Source of the DNA: CAVPCY01 sp963770765
GTDB lineage: Bacteria; Actinomycetota; Coriobacteriia; Anaerosomatales; PHET01
Length of the DNA stretch: 64,000 nucleotides
Reading direction: 5' to 3'
Assembly: GCA_963770765.1 (NCBI GenBank)
Contig: CAVYQS010000017.1
Span: forward strand, 1 to 64,000
In this document: piece after piece, positions 52,558 through 61,625 of the stretch
Numbering within the stretch: position 1 is the first letter of the stretch
How the letters are laid out: every line of letters starts with the position of its first letter
Position numbers and translations under genes: made by a program
Notes under the pieces: generated by a model
Database searches by the model: none
Told to the model about the DNA's origin: nothing
What the model saw: only the letters and a program-made list of their open reading frames with translations

Positions 52558-53883
52558 GTGCTGTCCGAACGGTGTATCTCGCTGGCGTTGGGTGTTCTGA
52601 ATCGCTCGTATCTCGCCACCAGCCCTGCAACGATGGACCGCCTTCCGGCGCCCCAGCAGGGGCACGGCTATGTGCTCTACGCGCACGTTCCCTTCTGCGA
52701 GCGACTCTGCACGTACTGCTCGTTCAACCGGTTCCTCTACAAGGAGAGCTGGGCTCGGTCATACTTCGCGGACCTTCGTGAAGAGATGCGCATGACGGCT
52801 CGCCTCGGATACGACTTCGCCTCGCTGTATGTGGGCGGTGGCACTCCCACGATCCTGCTCGATGAACTGTGCGACACCATCGATCTCGCAAGAGAGCTCT
52901 TCCCGTCGATACGAGAGGTCTCAGCCGAGACGTCTCCCAACCACCTGTGCCCCGAACTCGTGACGCAGCTTTCCGAGCGCGTGCAGCGCCTGTCGGTGGG
53001 CGTACAGAGCTTCGATGACCGGCTCCTTCGGCAGATGGACCGCTACGGCAAGTACGGTTGCGGCGAAGAGGTCTTCGAGCGTGTGGCGGGTGTCGCAGGC
53101 GCCTTCGACTCGTTCAACGTCGACATGATCTTCAACTTCCCGAGCCAGACCGAGGACATCCTGGTCCGCGATATCGAACGGGTGAAGGCGACCGGGGCGA
53201 ATCAGACCACGTTCTATCCGCTGATGGCATCACCTCTGCGTCGCAGCGAGCTCGAGCAGACCGTCGGGGCGATAGACTTCGATCGTGAGGCGCGGTACTA
53301 CCGACTGATCAACGCCGAGCTCAAGCCCGACTTCGATGCGGCCAGCGCATGGACGTTCTCACGAGATCCCCAAGCCATGGTCGACGAGTACATCGTCGAC
53401 TTCCCCGAGTACGTGGGAATCGGTTCGGGCGCACTCTCGTTCCTCGACGGTACGATCTATGGGAACACCTTCTCGCTTGCCGAGTACCACGAGCGCGTGC
53501 AAGCCGGCCGGATGGGCGTCGTGAAGCACGGTAAGCGATACAGCACCAGCGCTCTGATGCGCTATCGGTTCGTGACCGACCTGTTCGGACTCAGGCTCGA
53601 CAAGGCGCGCTTCAAGGCGGACTTCGGTATACCCGTCGAGCTCGGACTCCCGGTCGAGATGGCGTTCATGTCGCTGGTCGGCGCGTTCGCCACCAATGGG
53701 CGAACCGAAGCCACGCTGACCGAGAAGGGGCGCTATCTCCTGCTCGCGATGATGCGTGAGACGCTCGCCTCATCCAACGACGCTCGCGACCAGGCCCGTG
53801 CCGAGCTACCGCTTGAAGAGCGGATGTTGCTCCTGGAGGGCGACACGTCGGCCCTCATCGGCGCAGAGGCTATCGCCGGCTGA
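52558..53883 (+). CDS. HemN/HemW-like radical SAM protein
   Basis: This 441-residue protein has C47-x3-C51-x2-C54 (CERLCTYC), GGGTPT and SVGVQSFDD, the HemN-superfamily pattern. GTG 52558 has AAAGG at six bases. It could be an oxygen-independent coproporphyrinogen oxidase, a heme chaperone (HemW) or another heme-related enzyme. The neighbouring hydrogenase and multiheme genes make a heme role likely, but the superfamily also contains proteins of other function. Confidence 0.8.
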   Translation: MLSERCISLALGVLNRSYLATSPATMDRLPAPQQGHGYVLYAHVPFCERLCTYCSFNRFLYKESWARSYFADLREEMRMTARLGYDFASLYVGGGTPTILLDELCDTIDLARELFPSIREVSAETSPNHLCPELVTQLSERVQRLSVGVQSFDDRLLRQMDRYGKYGCGEEVFERVAGVAGAFDSFNVDMIFNFPSQTEDILVRDIERVKATGANQTTFYPLMASPLRRSELEQTVGAIDFDREARYYRLINAELKPDFDAASAWTFSRDPQAMVDEYIVDFPEYVGIGSGALSFLDGTIYGNTFSLAEYHERVQAGRMGVVKHGKRYSTSALMRYRFVTDLFGLRLDKARFKADFGIPVELGLPVEMAFMSLVGAFATNGRTEATLTEKGRYLLLAMMRETLASSNDARDQARAELPLEERMLLLEGDTSALIGAEAIAG

Positions 53884-53949
53884 CGCTTCCACCTAGACTC
53901 GGCAGGGCAGCAACGCAGACCACCGCTGCTCCATTCCCAAGGGAGACTC

Positions 53950-54537
53950 ATGTCTGAAGCGCCACGCATACTTGTCATGGGGGTCGGCAACCCGCTCATG
54001 CGCGATGAGGGTGCTGGCCCTCGTACGGTCGAGATCCTCATGGCCGGGTTCGACTTCCCCGACAACGTCGAGGTCGTCGACTGCGGCACCATGGGCTACA
54101 CCATCCTCGACGTCATTCGAGGGGCCGACCACCTGATCGTGGTGGATGCGCTCAGGACCGACGATCTCGAGCCGGGCACGGTCGTACGGCTCGAACCCGA
54201 CGACTTCGCGGCCTCGCAGGTGATGCACTCCCTTCACGATGTGCGCCTCCCGGAGGTACTGCAGGCGGCGTCGCTGATCGGTTCGTCGCCGCAGACGATC
54301 GCGATCGGCATCCAGATCGAGGAGATCCGCGAGTGGGTGCTCGAGCTCTCCGAGCCGGTCAGCGCCGCACTACCCATCGCGGTCGCTGCGGTGCTCGAGG
54401 AGCTCGCTGCGCTCGGCGTGGAGCCCACCGTGCGCTCCGAGACTACCCTCGACGCCGAGATCATCGAGTCCGTCAGGACGTACGCCCCCTTGCCCGACAA
54501 AGCGTTCCGGCCCTCAGAGGCTGAGGAAACCTCCTAG
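53950..54537 (+). CDS. Hydrogenase maturation protease
   Basis: This 195-residue protein of the HyaD/HybD/HycI family has VMGVGNPLMRDEGAGPRTVE, VVDCGTMGY and HLIVVDALR. Metal-binding residues fit E19, D62-type and H-type positions of the family. It cleaves the large-subunit C-terminal tail after nickel insertion. Its substrate should be the selenocysteine-type large subunit, which has a 20-residue tail; the group 3b subunit has none. Confidence 0.92.
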   Translation: MSEAPRILVMGVGNPLMRDEGAGPRTVEILMAGFDFPDNVEVVDCGTMGYTILDVIRGADHLIVVDALRTDDLEPGTVVRLEPDDFAASQVMHSLHDVRLPEVLQAASLIGSSPQTIAIGIQIEEIREWVLELSEPVSAALPIAVAAVLEELAALGVEPTVRSETTLDAEIIESVRTYAPLPDKAFRPSEAEETS

Positions 54538-54660
54538 AGAGCCCTCCCCCGCCAATGCTGTCTACCGGCTGCTAAAGGCGTGCTCCGGCGATGCCGAAGA
54601 GTATTCCTGAACGAAGCTGTCAGGTACGACCAGAGCTAACGGCGACATATGGGGGCGCAG

Positions 54661-54864
54661 ATGGGCCGGCTGTACGATTACTGCACAGAGATCCAGGAAC
54701 ACATCAACCGCAAGGGACTCGACGTGTTCCGGACCCGCGGCGCGCTTGCGCTGCAGTGCGGATTCCTGATCACCTTGGTCAACCCGAACGATCCGGACGA
54801 TCCCGAGAAGATCCGCGCGCTGCGTGAAGCCGCCCGCGACATCCTCGGTATCGATCTGGCATAG
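54661..54864 (+). CDS. Small uncharacterised protein between hydrogenase and cytochrome
   Basis: This 67-residue protein reads MGRLYDYCTEIQEHINRK and ends EKIRALREAARDILGIDLA. It is helical with one short hydrophobic strand (ALQCGFLITLV). ATG at 54649 would add four residues. No family is recognised. The reading frame is well conserved in composition and lies 14 bases before the cytochrome gene, so it is probably co-transcribed. Confidence 0.6.
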   Translation: MGRLYDYCTEIQEHINRKGLDVFRTRGALALQCGFLITLVNPNDPDDPEKIRALREAARDILGIDLA

Positions 54865-54877
54865 CTCGGGGCTCACC

Positions 54878-57800
54878 ATGAACATCCGTGACCCGCGCCG
54901 CCAGACCTTCCGGCAGCCCGTCAAGACATCAGGCCTGAGAGCGGTCAGGAAGGCACCTCAGCCCAAGCCGCCGGCGAAAGCCAAGTACGCCCTTTTCGCA
55001 CTCGGAAGCGTGTTGGCCGTGACGGTCGCTATGGCATGGAACCCCCCCACGCAGACGGTTCACGGATTCACCACCGCGAGCGACTACAACGCTACCAAGG
55101 AAAGCGGCTGCACCAACTCCGGCGAGGGCTGCCACGGCGCAGAGACCGAGTACACGGACTTCAACGCCTACCACCCCGACACTGACTGCACCAGCTGCCA
55201 TGAGTACGAGGGCGTCGGATGCATCCCTTGTCACTCTCCACGCGAGCACGAATGCGCGTTGTGCCACGACGGCAGCATGAAGAACGCTCCGGACCGCGTC
55301 AGGATCACCGACCCGTACCCGCACGGTCACTATCGCGAGACCACCCACACCGCAACGGCCACCGACATGAAGGCGGTCGTCAAGGCGTCCGAGGACGGAG
55401 AGGCCCAGGCATCGTGCAAGGAATGCCATTCTCGGGATCTCAAGGCCGCCCACACCGCGGTTCCCGCTGTCGACGGAAGCCCGTACGGATCGGACATCGG
55501 CTGCGGCGAGTGCCACAATGATGTTCGGGCCTTCGGGCAGGCCGAGGTCCTGTCCGACTGGAAGTCGCGCACGTGTGAAGCGTGCCACGGGGTGGATTCG
55601 TCCTCACCCATGCACTCATCGACGGTCGCCGATCCGGTCGAGGCGACCGACGCCGGATGCAGCGACACCGGCGTGGGATGCCACGACTCCACCGACCTGC
55701 ATGCCCTCCACGCCGACGCTCCCAAGAACTGCTCGGGCAGTGCGAGCAAAGGCGAGCCGGGGTGCCACGATCTCGACATCGAATCCCACCTGCCCACGGC
55801 GAAGAGCTGCGGCGGCGACTCCGAGGATGACTGCCACAGAGGCTCGAACGGTTCGGAGTACCAGCATGAGAACATGGTCGCGTCCCACGGACCCACCACG
55901 GGTGTCGCTGCATCGGGCGTATACGAGGGTGAACGGTGCGGATCCTGTCACTACATGGCACCCGGCACCGCAAGCCTGATCACAGAGCATGCACGAGCGA
56001 CTTCCGCGATGAGCGGGGTCGGAACGGGCTGCGTGCGCTGTCACAACAACGTCTCAGCAGCTGCGGTCGTAGCCGACGGCTGGACCGAGCGCGAAACCAG
56101 CGCATCGTGCTCTGCGTGCCACTCCGGTGACGGCATCCAGGCCGCCCATACGCGAGACCTGACCGCTGCGCATCTTGTGGTCAGCGGCAGTGAGGGCTGT
56201 GCGAACAGCGGCGCCGGCTGTCATCCGACATCGTCGCTAGCCGACGTTGGCACCAGCGCGACCGCGCTCCACTCCAGCTGCCTGCGTTGCCACGCAACCG
56301 ATTCCTCAAATGGCAACGCACCCTACGACCCCACAAAGAAGACCTGCGGGTCCGGACGCGACTGCCACAACGGCACCGGCGAGTTCGAACCGACGTCGGG
56401 GATGCATACCATCTCCGGCACCGCGGTGGGAGGCACCGATGCCAGGAGCCACACCGCCGGCCAGGCACAGCTGAGCGCGACCTTGGTCGACGAGGCGAGC
56501 GGCGTGGTCACGGCATGCACCCAGTGCCATAGCGGCGTCCTCGGCACCGAGCATCGTCGATCCAACGCAACGAGTGCGATCGCCGGAACCTGCGTGTCGT
56601 GTCACAACGCGAATGCGGCCGCCAGCGCGGTGGTCAAGGCCGGCTGGCCGACGAAGGACACAGCGCGGGCGTGCGCCGGGTGCCACGCCGGAAGTGCGGC
56701 CCCAGCACCCCATACCGATATCGACACCGCTCACCGGGCCACCGAGTATGGGCGCGACGGCACGCCGCTGGCCGGGTCATGCGCACGCGCCGGCTGCCAC
56801 ACGACGGCCGACGTGCGTGTCGTACATGCTGAGCTGGGCTGCACCTTCGCCGGCTGCCACTCGAACCGCGGCGACATTCGCGGGCTCGCGGTGATGAGTT
56901 GCGGCGGCATCGACGATGAGCGCGCGTGCCACGCGGGAAGCGCGCGCCACGCGACAAGGACGACCAAGCACCTCGCCACCGAGATCGACCGCTACGGCAA
57001 TCCGGTTCCGGGCAGCTGCCTGCGTGCGGGCTGCCACGCGACCACCGACGTGCGCACGTTGCACGAGACCACGCACTGTGAGACCGCGGGCTGCCACGTA
57101 GAGGGCGGACCCACGCTGATGACGTGTGGCGGCTCGGCGACGACCGAGGGTTCGTGCCACGCGGGAAGCGCGCGCCACTCCCAGGCATCGACCAAGCACC
57201 TCGCCACCGAGATCGACCGCTACGGCAATCCGGTTCCGGGCAGCTGCCTGCGTGCGGGCTGCCACGCGACCACCGACGTGCGCACGTTGCACGAGACCAC
57301 GCACTGTGAGACCGCGGGCTGCCACGTAGAGGGCGGACCCACGCTGATGACGTGTGGCGGCTCGGCGACGACCGAGGGTTCGTGCCACGCGGGAAGCGCG
57401 CGCCACTCCCAGGCATCGACCAAGCACCTCGCCACCGAGATCGACCGCTACGGCAATCCGGTTCCGGGCAGCTGCCTGCGTGCGGGCTGCCACGCGACCA
57501 CCGACGTGCGCACGTTGCACGAGACCACGCACTGTGAGACCGCGGGCTGCCACGTAGAGGGCGGACCCACGCTGATGACGTGTGGCGGCTCGGCGACGAC
57601 CGAGGGTTCGTGCCACGCGGGAAGCGCGCGCCACTCCCAGGCATCGACCAAGCACCTCGCCACCGAGATCGACCGCTACGGCAATCCGGTTCCGGGCAGC
57701 TGCCTGCGTGCGGGCTGCCACGCGACCACCGACGTGCGCACGTTGCACGAGACCACGCACTGTGAGACCGCGGGCTGCCACGTAGAGGGCGGACCCACGC

Positions 57801-59035
57801 TGATGACGTGTGGCGGCTCGGCGACGACCGAGGGTTCGTGCCACGCGGGAAGCGCGCGCCACTCCCAGGCATCGACCAAGCACCTCGCCACCGAGATCGA
57901 CCGCTACGGCAATCCGGTTCCGGGCAGCTGCCTGCGTGCGGGCTGCCACGCGACCACCGACGTGCGCACGTTGCACGAGACCACGCACTGTGAGACCGCG
58001 GGCTGCCACGTAGAGGGCGGACCCACGCTGATGACGTGTGGCGGCTCGGCGACGACCGAGGGTTCGTGCCACGCGGGAAGCGCGCGCCACTCCCAGGCAT
58101 CGACCAAGCACCTCGCCACCGAAAGGACACCGGACGGGACAGTCACTCCCGGAGCCTGCGCGACGACCGGCTGCCACGCGACCACCGACGTGCGCACGTT
58201 GCACGAGACCACGCACTGTGAGACCGCCGGCTGCCACGTAGAGGGCGGACCCACGAACATGGGCTGCGGTGGCCAGTCCGGGGACGCGGCGTGCCACATC
58301 GGCTTCGGCCCGACGGACCATAACGCAGACCACTCCACCGACCTGAACGGAACCGTGGGCGGCATCACCTACGGGCCTGGTGAGAACGTCGGATGCATCG
58401 GAACGTGCCACGCGACCGGACTCGTGGCGGAGCACAGCGCCCGGCTCGGAGCCGGCACGCTGGAAGGCGGCGGTGCGAACGTGTGCAGCATCTGCCACAG
58501 TGCGGCCGATGGATCGGGCGCCTACGCGTCGAGTCCCGCAGTGACTGCAGCCATCGCGTCCGGTGACAAGCGCTGCATCGCATGCCACGCGAGCGGATCG
58601 AGCATCGACAGCGCACAGGCGGTCGCCTCGCCACCGTCGACGTGCCTGCCCTCGGCGTCCATCCAAGCGAGCACCGAGCCCCTGACGACACCGGTCGCCG
58701 AGTCCTTGCTCTTGAAGTCGGCCATCCCGACTCCGGCCGATCCAGCCTCTGAAGCTCCCGAGCAGACCGAGGAGAAGCGGGATTCCACGGACTCAACCGG
58801 TTCGACTCCGCCAGCCCAAGAGACGTCGAACACCCCTGACGTGAAGACGCCGCCGACGACGGACGACGACGAAGACGCACAGCCGACGCCGCCGGAGCCA
58901 CCCGCTGAGCAGGAACCGGCATCCGAGGAGGAGTGCGAGCGTGAGCCCTCGGACGAGACGACCGAAGCACCGACGATCAAGGCCTCGAGCGCGTCTGGCT
59001 CGGAGTGTCTGGACTGCCACGAGATCAGGGACTGA
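54878..59035 (+). CDS. Giant multiheme c-type cytochrome with tandem repeats
   Basis: This 1385-residue protein has a signal/anchor segment at 37-53 and then about 44 motifs of the form C-xn-CH by eye. Sixteen are classical CxxCH. About 14 are CX4CH, and the rest have n of 3 or 5-10. The middle holds five identical 76-residue repeats, each with two CX4CH and one CX9CH. A Pro/Glu/Thr-rich tail of about 130 residues follows, ending in ECLDCHEIRD, one more heme motif nine residues from the end. Such proteins form heme wires across or beyond the cell wall in extracellular electron transfer. Not every motif need bind heme. CX4CH heme sites are known in tetraheme cytochrome c3. Confidence 0.93.
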   Translation: MNIRDPRRQTFRQPVKTSGLRAVRKAPQPKPPAKAKYALFALGSVLAVTVAMAWNPPTQTVHGFTTASDYNATKESGCTNSGEGCHGAETEYTDFNAYHPDTDCTSCHEYEGVGCIPCHSPREHECALCHDGSMKNAPDRVRITDPYPHGHYRETTHTATATDMKAVVKASEDGEAQASCKECHSRDLKAAHTAVPAVDGSPYGSDIGCGECHNDVRAFGQAEVLSDWKSRTCEACHGVDSSSPMHSSTVADPVEATDAGCSDTGVGCHDSTDLHALHADAPKNCSGSASKGEPGCHDLDIESHLPTAKSCGGDSEDDCHRGSNGSEYQHENMVASHGPTTGVAASGVYEGERCGSCHYMAPGTASLITEHARATSAMSGVGTGCVRCHNNVSAAAVVADGWTERETSASCSACHSGDGIQAAHTRDLTAAHLVVSGSEGCANSGAGCHPTSSLADVGTSATALHSSCLRCHATDSSNGNAPYDPTKKTCGSGRDCHNGTGEFEPTSGMHTISGTAVGGTDARSHTAGQAQLSATLVDEASGVVTACTQCHSGVLGTEHRRSNATSAIAGTCVSCHNANAAASAVVKAGWPTKDTARACAGCHAGSAAPAPHTDIDTAHRATEYGRDGTPLAGSCARAGCHTTADVRVVHAELGCTFAGCHSNRGDIRGLAVMSCGGIDDERACHAGSARHATRTTKHLATEIDRYGNPVPGSCLRAGCHATTDVRTLHETTHCETAGCHVEGGPTLMTCGGSATTEGSCHAGSARHSQASTKHLATEIDRYGNPVPGSCLRAGCHATTDVRTLHETTHCETAGCHVEGGPTLMTCGGSATTEGSCHAGSARHSQASTKHLATEIDRYGNPVPGSCLRAGCHATTDVRTLHETTHCETAGCHVEGGPTLMTCGGSATTEGSCHAGSARHSQASTKHLATEIDRYGNPVPGSCLRAGCHATTDVRTLHETTHCETAGCHVEGGPTLMTCGGSATTEGSCHAGSARHSQASTKHLATEIDRYGNPVPGSCLRAGCHATTDVRTLHETTHCETAGCHVEGGPTLMTCGGSATTEGSCHAGSARHSQASTKHLATERTPDGTVTPGACATTGCHATTDVRTLHETTHCETAGCHVEGGPTNMGCGGQSGDAACHIGFGPTDHNADHSTDLNGTVGGITYGPGENVGCIGTCHATGLVAEHSARLGAGTLEGGGANVCSICHSAADGSGAYASSPAVTAAIASGDKRCIACHASGSSIDSAQAVASPPSTCLPSASIQASTEPLTTPVAESLLLKSAIPTPADPASEAPEQTEEKRDSTDSTGSTPPAQETSNTPDVKTPPTTDDDEDAQPTPPEPPAEQEPASEEECEREPSDETTEAPTIKASSASGSECLDCHEIRD
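56969..58108 (+). repeat. Five identical 228-bp tandem repeats in the cytochrome gene
   Basis: Units start at 56969, 57197, 57425, 57653 and 57881. Each encodes 76 residues beginning HLATEIDRYG. By eye they show no base differences. A diverged copy follows from 58109 and a diverged copy precedes the array. Zero divergence indicates very recent expansion or gene conversion; copy number may vary between cells or in assembly. Confidence 0.95.
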
Positions 59036-59074
59036 CGGCGCGCGTAACGCCGTTCATACACGGGAGGACGTCAG

Positions 59075-59986
59075 ATGAAGCACATGTCGATCAGAGTGAG
59101 GATCCTTGCAGGGGTCGTGCTGGTGAACCTGCTCGGCGCGATGGTTACGATGGTGTACCTGCACCAGTCGTACTCGGCGAGCGTCGAGGTCAACGCGACG
59201 AGGACCGTGGCGCTTGGAGCGGCCGCATACGAGCAGCTGAGCGCGGGACAGACGATAGACCCGGTCGCCGACCCTGCGGGGGTCGACACCCTTCTCGGCA
59301 GGATGAAGGCGGTCACGGGAGCGGACTACGGCTTCCTGCTCGACCGGTCATCCACCAGCGCCGAGCAGTACGCCGAGTCTCGCGAGTCGGCCGGTCTGCC
59401 GGACAACTGGGACGAGGGTGACGTGTACGTGATCGCTGCGGCGACCGACGAGGCTGCTGCAGCCCGCATGGTGTTCAACGCGACCCCCGACGCCGTACCG
59501 GAGATGGGCAAGACGGTCGGTGTCGAGAACGGTGCGTGCTCAAAGACATGCCACGATGGCATCACCGCCGAGGGCGACTACTGGGGCGTTGCGTGGAGCA
59601 CTGACTCTCGCAGCCGCTCGCACGCGGTATTCCCGGTGAGCAATGAATCCGGCACGCCGATCGGGGTAGTGTACGCGGTCGACGAGATCACGGCACAGGC
59701 CGATGCTGCGCGCGCCACGATGATGCAGACTCTGCTCGTCATCAGCGTGACTCTGCTCGTCGCCACGCTTCTCATCGGGGGCATGATCGACGCACTCGTG
59801 TTCAAGCGCATGAACCGCATGATGCTCGCCATCGAGGACGTCTCGATGCGCGTGGCCGGTGGCGACTTCGACGCGAGGTTCGAGCCCGACGGAACCACCG
59901 ATGAGATCGGCCAGTTCGAGGCGTTCTTCGCGAACGTCCTCGACCTCATGACCAGCACGATCAAGTCCCTCGTGCAGTCGAAGTAG
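59075..59986 (+). CDS. Membrane heme-motif HAMP sensor without output domain
   Basis: This 303-residue protein has two membrane spans (about 8-28 and 219-239), an extracytoplasmic domain between them with C155-SKT-C159-H160 (CX3CH, a possible c-type heme site), and a cytoplasmic HAMP domain (about 240-295). It ends directly after HAMP with no kinase, methyl-accepting or cyclase domain. GGGAGG precedes the ATG by eight bases. It follows the cytochrome gene by 39 bases, so it may sense the redox state of the electron conduit and signal through a partner. Confidence 0.8.
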   Translation: MKHMSIRVRILAGVVLVNLLGAMVTMVYLHQSYSASVEVNATRTVALGAAAYEQLSAGQTIDPVADPAGVDTLLGRMKAVTGADYGFLLDRSSTSAEQYAESRESAGLPDNWDEGDVYVIAAATDEAAAARMVFNATPDAVPEMGKTVGVENGACSKTCHDGITAEGDYWGVAWSTDSRSRSHAVFPVSNESGTPIGVVYAVDEITAQADAARATMMQTLLVISVTLLVATLLIGGMIDALVFKRMNRMMLAIEDVSMRVAGGDFDARFEPDGTTDEIGQFEAFFANVLDLMTSTIKSLVQSK

Positions 59987-60010
59987 CAAGTAGACACTCC
60001 TCCCACCACG

Positions 60011-60049
60011 CGAGACGCCCGCTGCGGATAGTACGCGGCGGGCGTCTCG
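60011..60049. terminator. Bidirectional terminator after the sensor gene
   Basis: CGAGACGCCCGC and GCGGGCGTCTCG form a 12-bp perfect stem with a 15-base loop between the convergent sensor and HemY-like genes. It can serve both strands. Confidence 0.7.
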
Positions 60050-60108
60050 TACTGTGTGGGGCACACGCAGAACGCGCTGCACCCGGGGGGCTTCCCGAAC
60101 GAGGGCGA

Positions 60109-61575
60109 CTACTCCCCCGCCGGGACACCAAGATCGGCGAGCACCTTGTCCACGGCGGCTTCACCGCTCTCGACGCAGTTCGGCAGACCGACACCGCGGT
60201 AACTCCCGCCGGCGAGCGCCAACCCCGTGATGCGCGCCGAGCGATCCTCGATCGTGGCGACTCGCTCGAGGTGGCCCATCGTGTACTGCGGCATTCCGAG
60301 CGTCCATCGGTAGAAGCGCCTGAAGATCGGCTTCGCCTCGGGGCGGATTCCGAGAATGCGCCGCAGCTCCTTCTCCGCGATCTCGGTGATCTCCTCGTCG
60401 CTGCTCTCCATGACGGCTTGGTTGTTGGGGCCACCGACGAACCCGCGCAGGAGAACCGCTCCGCTGGGAGCGCGGCCGGGCCACTTCGTCGAAGAGTACG
60501 TCGCGGCGAGCAGCGAGACCTTCTCCACGGCCGGGCACAGCACGCCGAACGCGTTCATATCGATGCCGATCTCGGCCTCGTCGAAGGCGAGCGAGACCGT
60601 CGCCGAGGAGCTGGCGGGGATGGCTTTGAGGGCGTCTGCGATTCCGGGGTCGATGCCGCGAACAAGAGGTTCAGCCGCCCACGACTCGGTAGCGATCACA
60701 ACGGCATCTCCCGAGTGAACGGTGCCGTCACGCAGCGCGACAGACCACAGGCCGTCGGCATCGCGGGTGATGGATGACACGTCAGAGCCCGTATGGATCT
60801 TCTCCGCGCCCGCATACTGCGCCATGGCCAGCGGCAGTTCGTGCATCCCGCGCTTGAACGCCGTGAAGAACGTCCGTGGATTCTCAGGGTCGACGGGATG
60901 CTTCCTGCGCATCTCCTCGGCCATCTTGCGCTGCGCGAGGAAGCCCTTGATCATGCAGCCGTACTTCTGCTCCATCTCGAGCAGGTTGGGAAACGTGGCT
61001 GCGAGCGACATCTGCGCGGGGTCGGAACCGTGAACGCCTCCGACAAGGGGTTCAGCGAGGCGATCGAGGATCTCTCGGCCCATGCGCCGCACGATGAAGT
61101 GCTCGAGGGTCTCGTCGTTGAACTCGCCCGGGGCGAGCTTCTTCTTGGGTACGAACAGATCCATGCCGGCGCGGATCTTGCCCGGCCAGGAGAACAGACC
61201 CGTCGTGGCGAAGGGCACGAACTTGGTGGGCGCGAACTGCATCACGCCGTCGGGCATGGCGTACAGCCGCCCCTTCTTGAGGATCAGGGTCTTCTTGCGC
61301 GAATCGTCGGTGGGCATCTTGTCGGCCGATAGCCCCACGAGCTCCGCGATCCGATGGATAGCCGGCTTCATCGTGAGAAACGAATCAGGACCGCCATCGA
61401 CGATGAACGTGCCCCGGTCGGTCTCGACGATCTCGCCGTCGATCTTGCCGCCGATACGTCGATCGCGCTCAAGCACGATGAAGTCGACGTCGCCGCCTGC
61501 CTCCGCGGCCTGCCTCACTCGAATCGCAGCGCCAAGCCCCGCGAGGCCGCTGCCGATGATGATGACCTTCTTCAT
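60109..61575 (-). CDS. hemY: HemY/CgoX-type porphyrinogen oxidase, copy 1
   Basis: This 488-residue FAD amine-oxidase-fold enzyme has the dinucleotide motif IIIGSGLAGLGAA, ERDRRIGGKI and the C-terminal ALAGGSYRGVGLPNCVESG signature of protoporphyrinogen/coproporphyrinogen oxidases. It oxidises the porphyrinogen before iron insertion. ATG 61575 has GAGGA upstream. In Gram-positive bacteria the coproporphyrin-dependent pathway uses this family with CpfC. A second copy lies directly upstream. Confidence 0.92.
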   Translation of the reverse strand: MKKVIIIGSGLAGLGAAIRVRQAAEAGGDVDFIVLERDRRIGGKIDGEIVETDRGTFIVDGGPDSFLTMKPAIHRIAELVGLSADKMPTDDSRKKTLILKKGRLYAMPDGVMQFAPTKFVPFATTGLFSWPGKIRAGMDLFVPKKKLAPGEFNDETLEHFIVRRMGREILDRLAEPLVGGVHGSDPAQMSLAATFPNLLEMEQKYGCMIKGFLAQRKMAEEMRRKHPVDPENPRTFFTAFKRGMHELPLAMAQYAGAEKIHTGSDVSSITRDADGLWSVALRDGTVHSGDAVVIATESWAAEPLVRGIDPGIADALKAIPASSSATVSLAFDEAEIGIDMNAFGVLCPAVEKVSLLAATYSSTKWPGRAPSGAVLLRGFVGGPNNQAVMESSDEEITEIAEKELRRILGIRPEAKPIFRRFYRWTLGMPQYTMGHLERVATIEDRSARITGLALAGGSYRGVGLPNCVESGEAAVDKVLADLGVPAGE

Positions 61576-61625
61576 GTCCGTCCTCATGTTCGCTTCGCAC
61601 CACGCTCATCCGGGGTGCTGAGTTG

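Noticed and set aside
56969..58108. CRISPR array
   Set aside because: The units are 228 bp, contiguous, coding and without unique spacers.
56634..58666. Long open frames on the strand opposite the cytochrome gene
   Set aside because: They mirror the 228-bp repeats of the sense gene, lack start signals and have no family motifs; the high GC content keeps antisense frames open.
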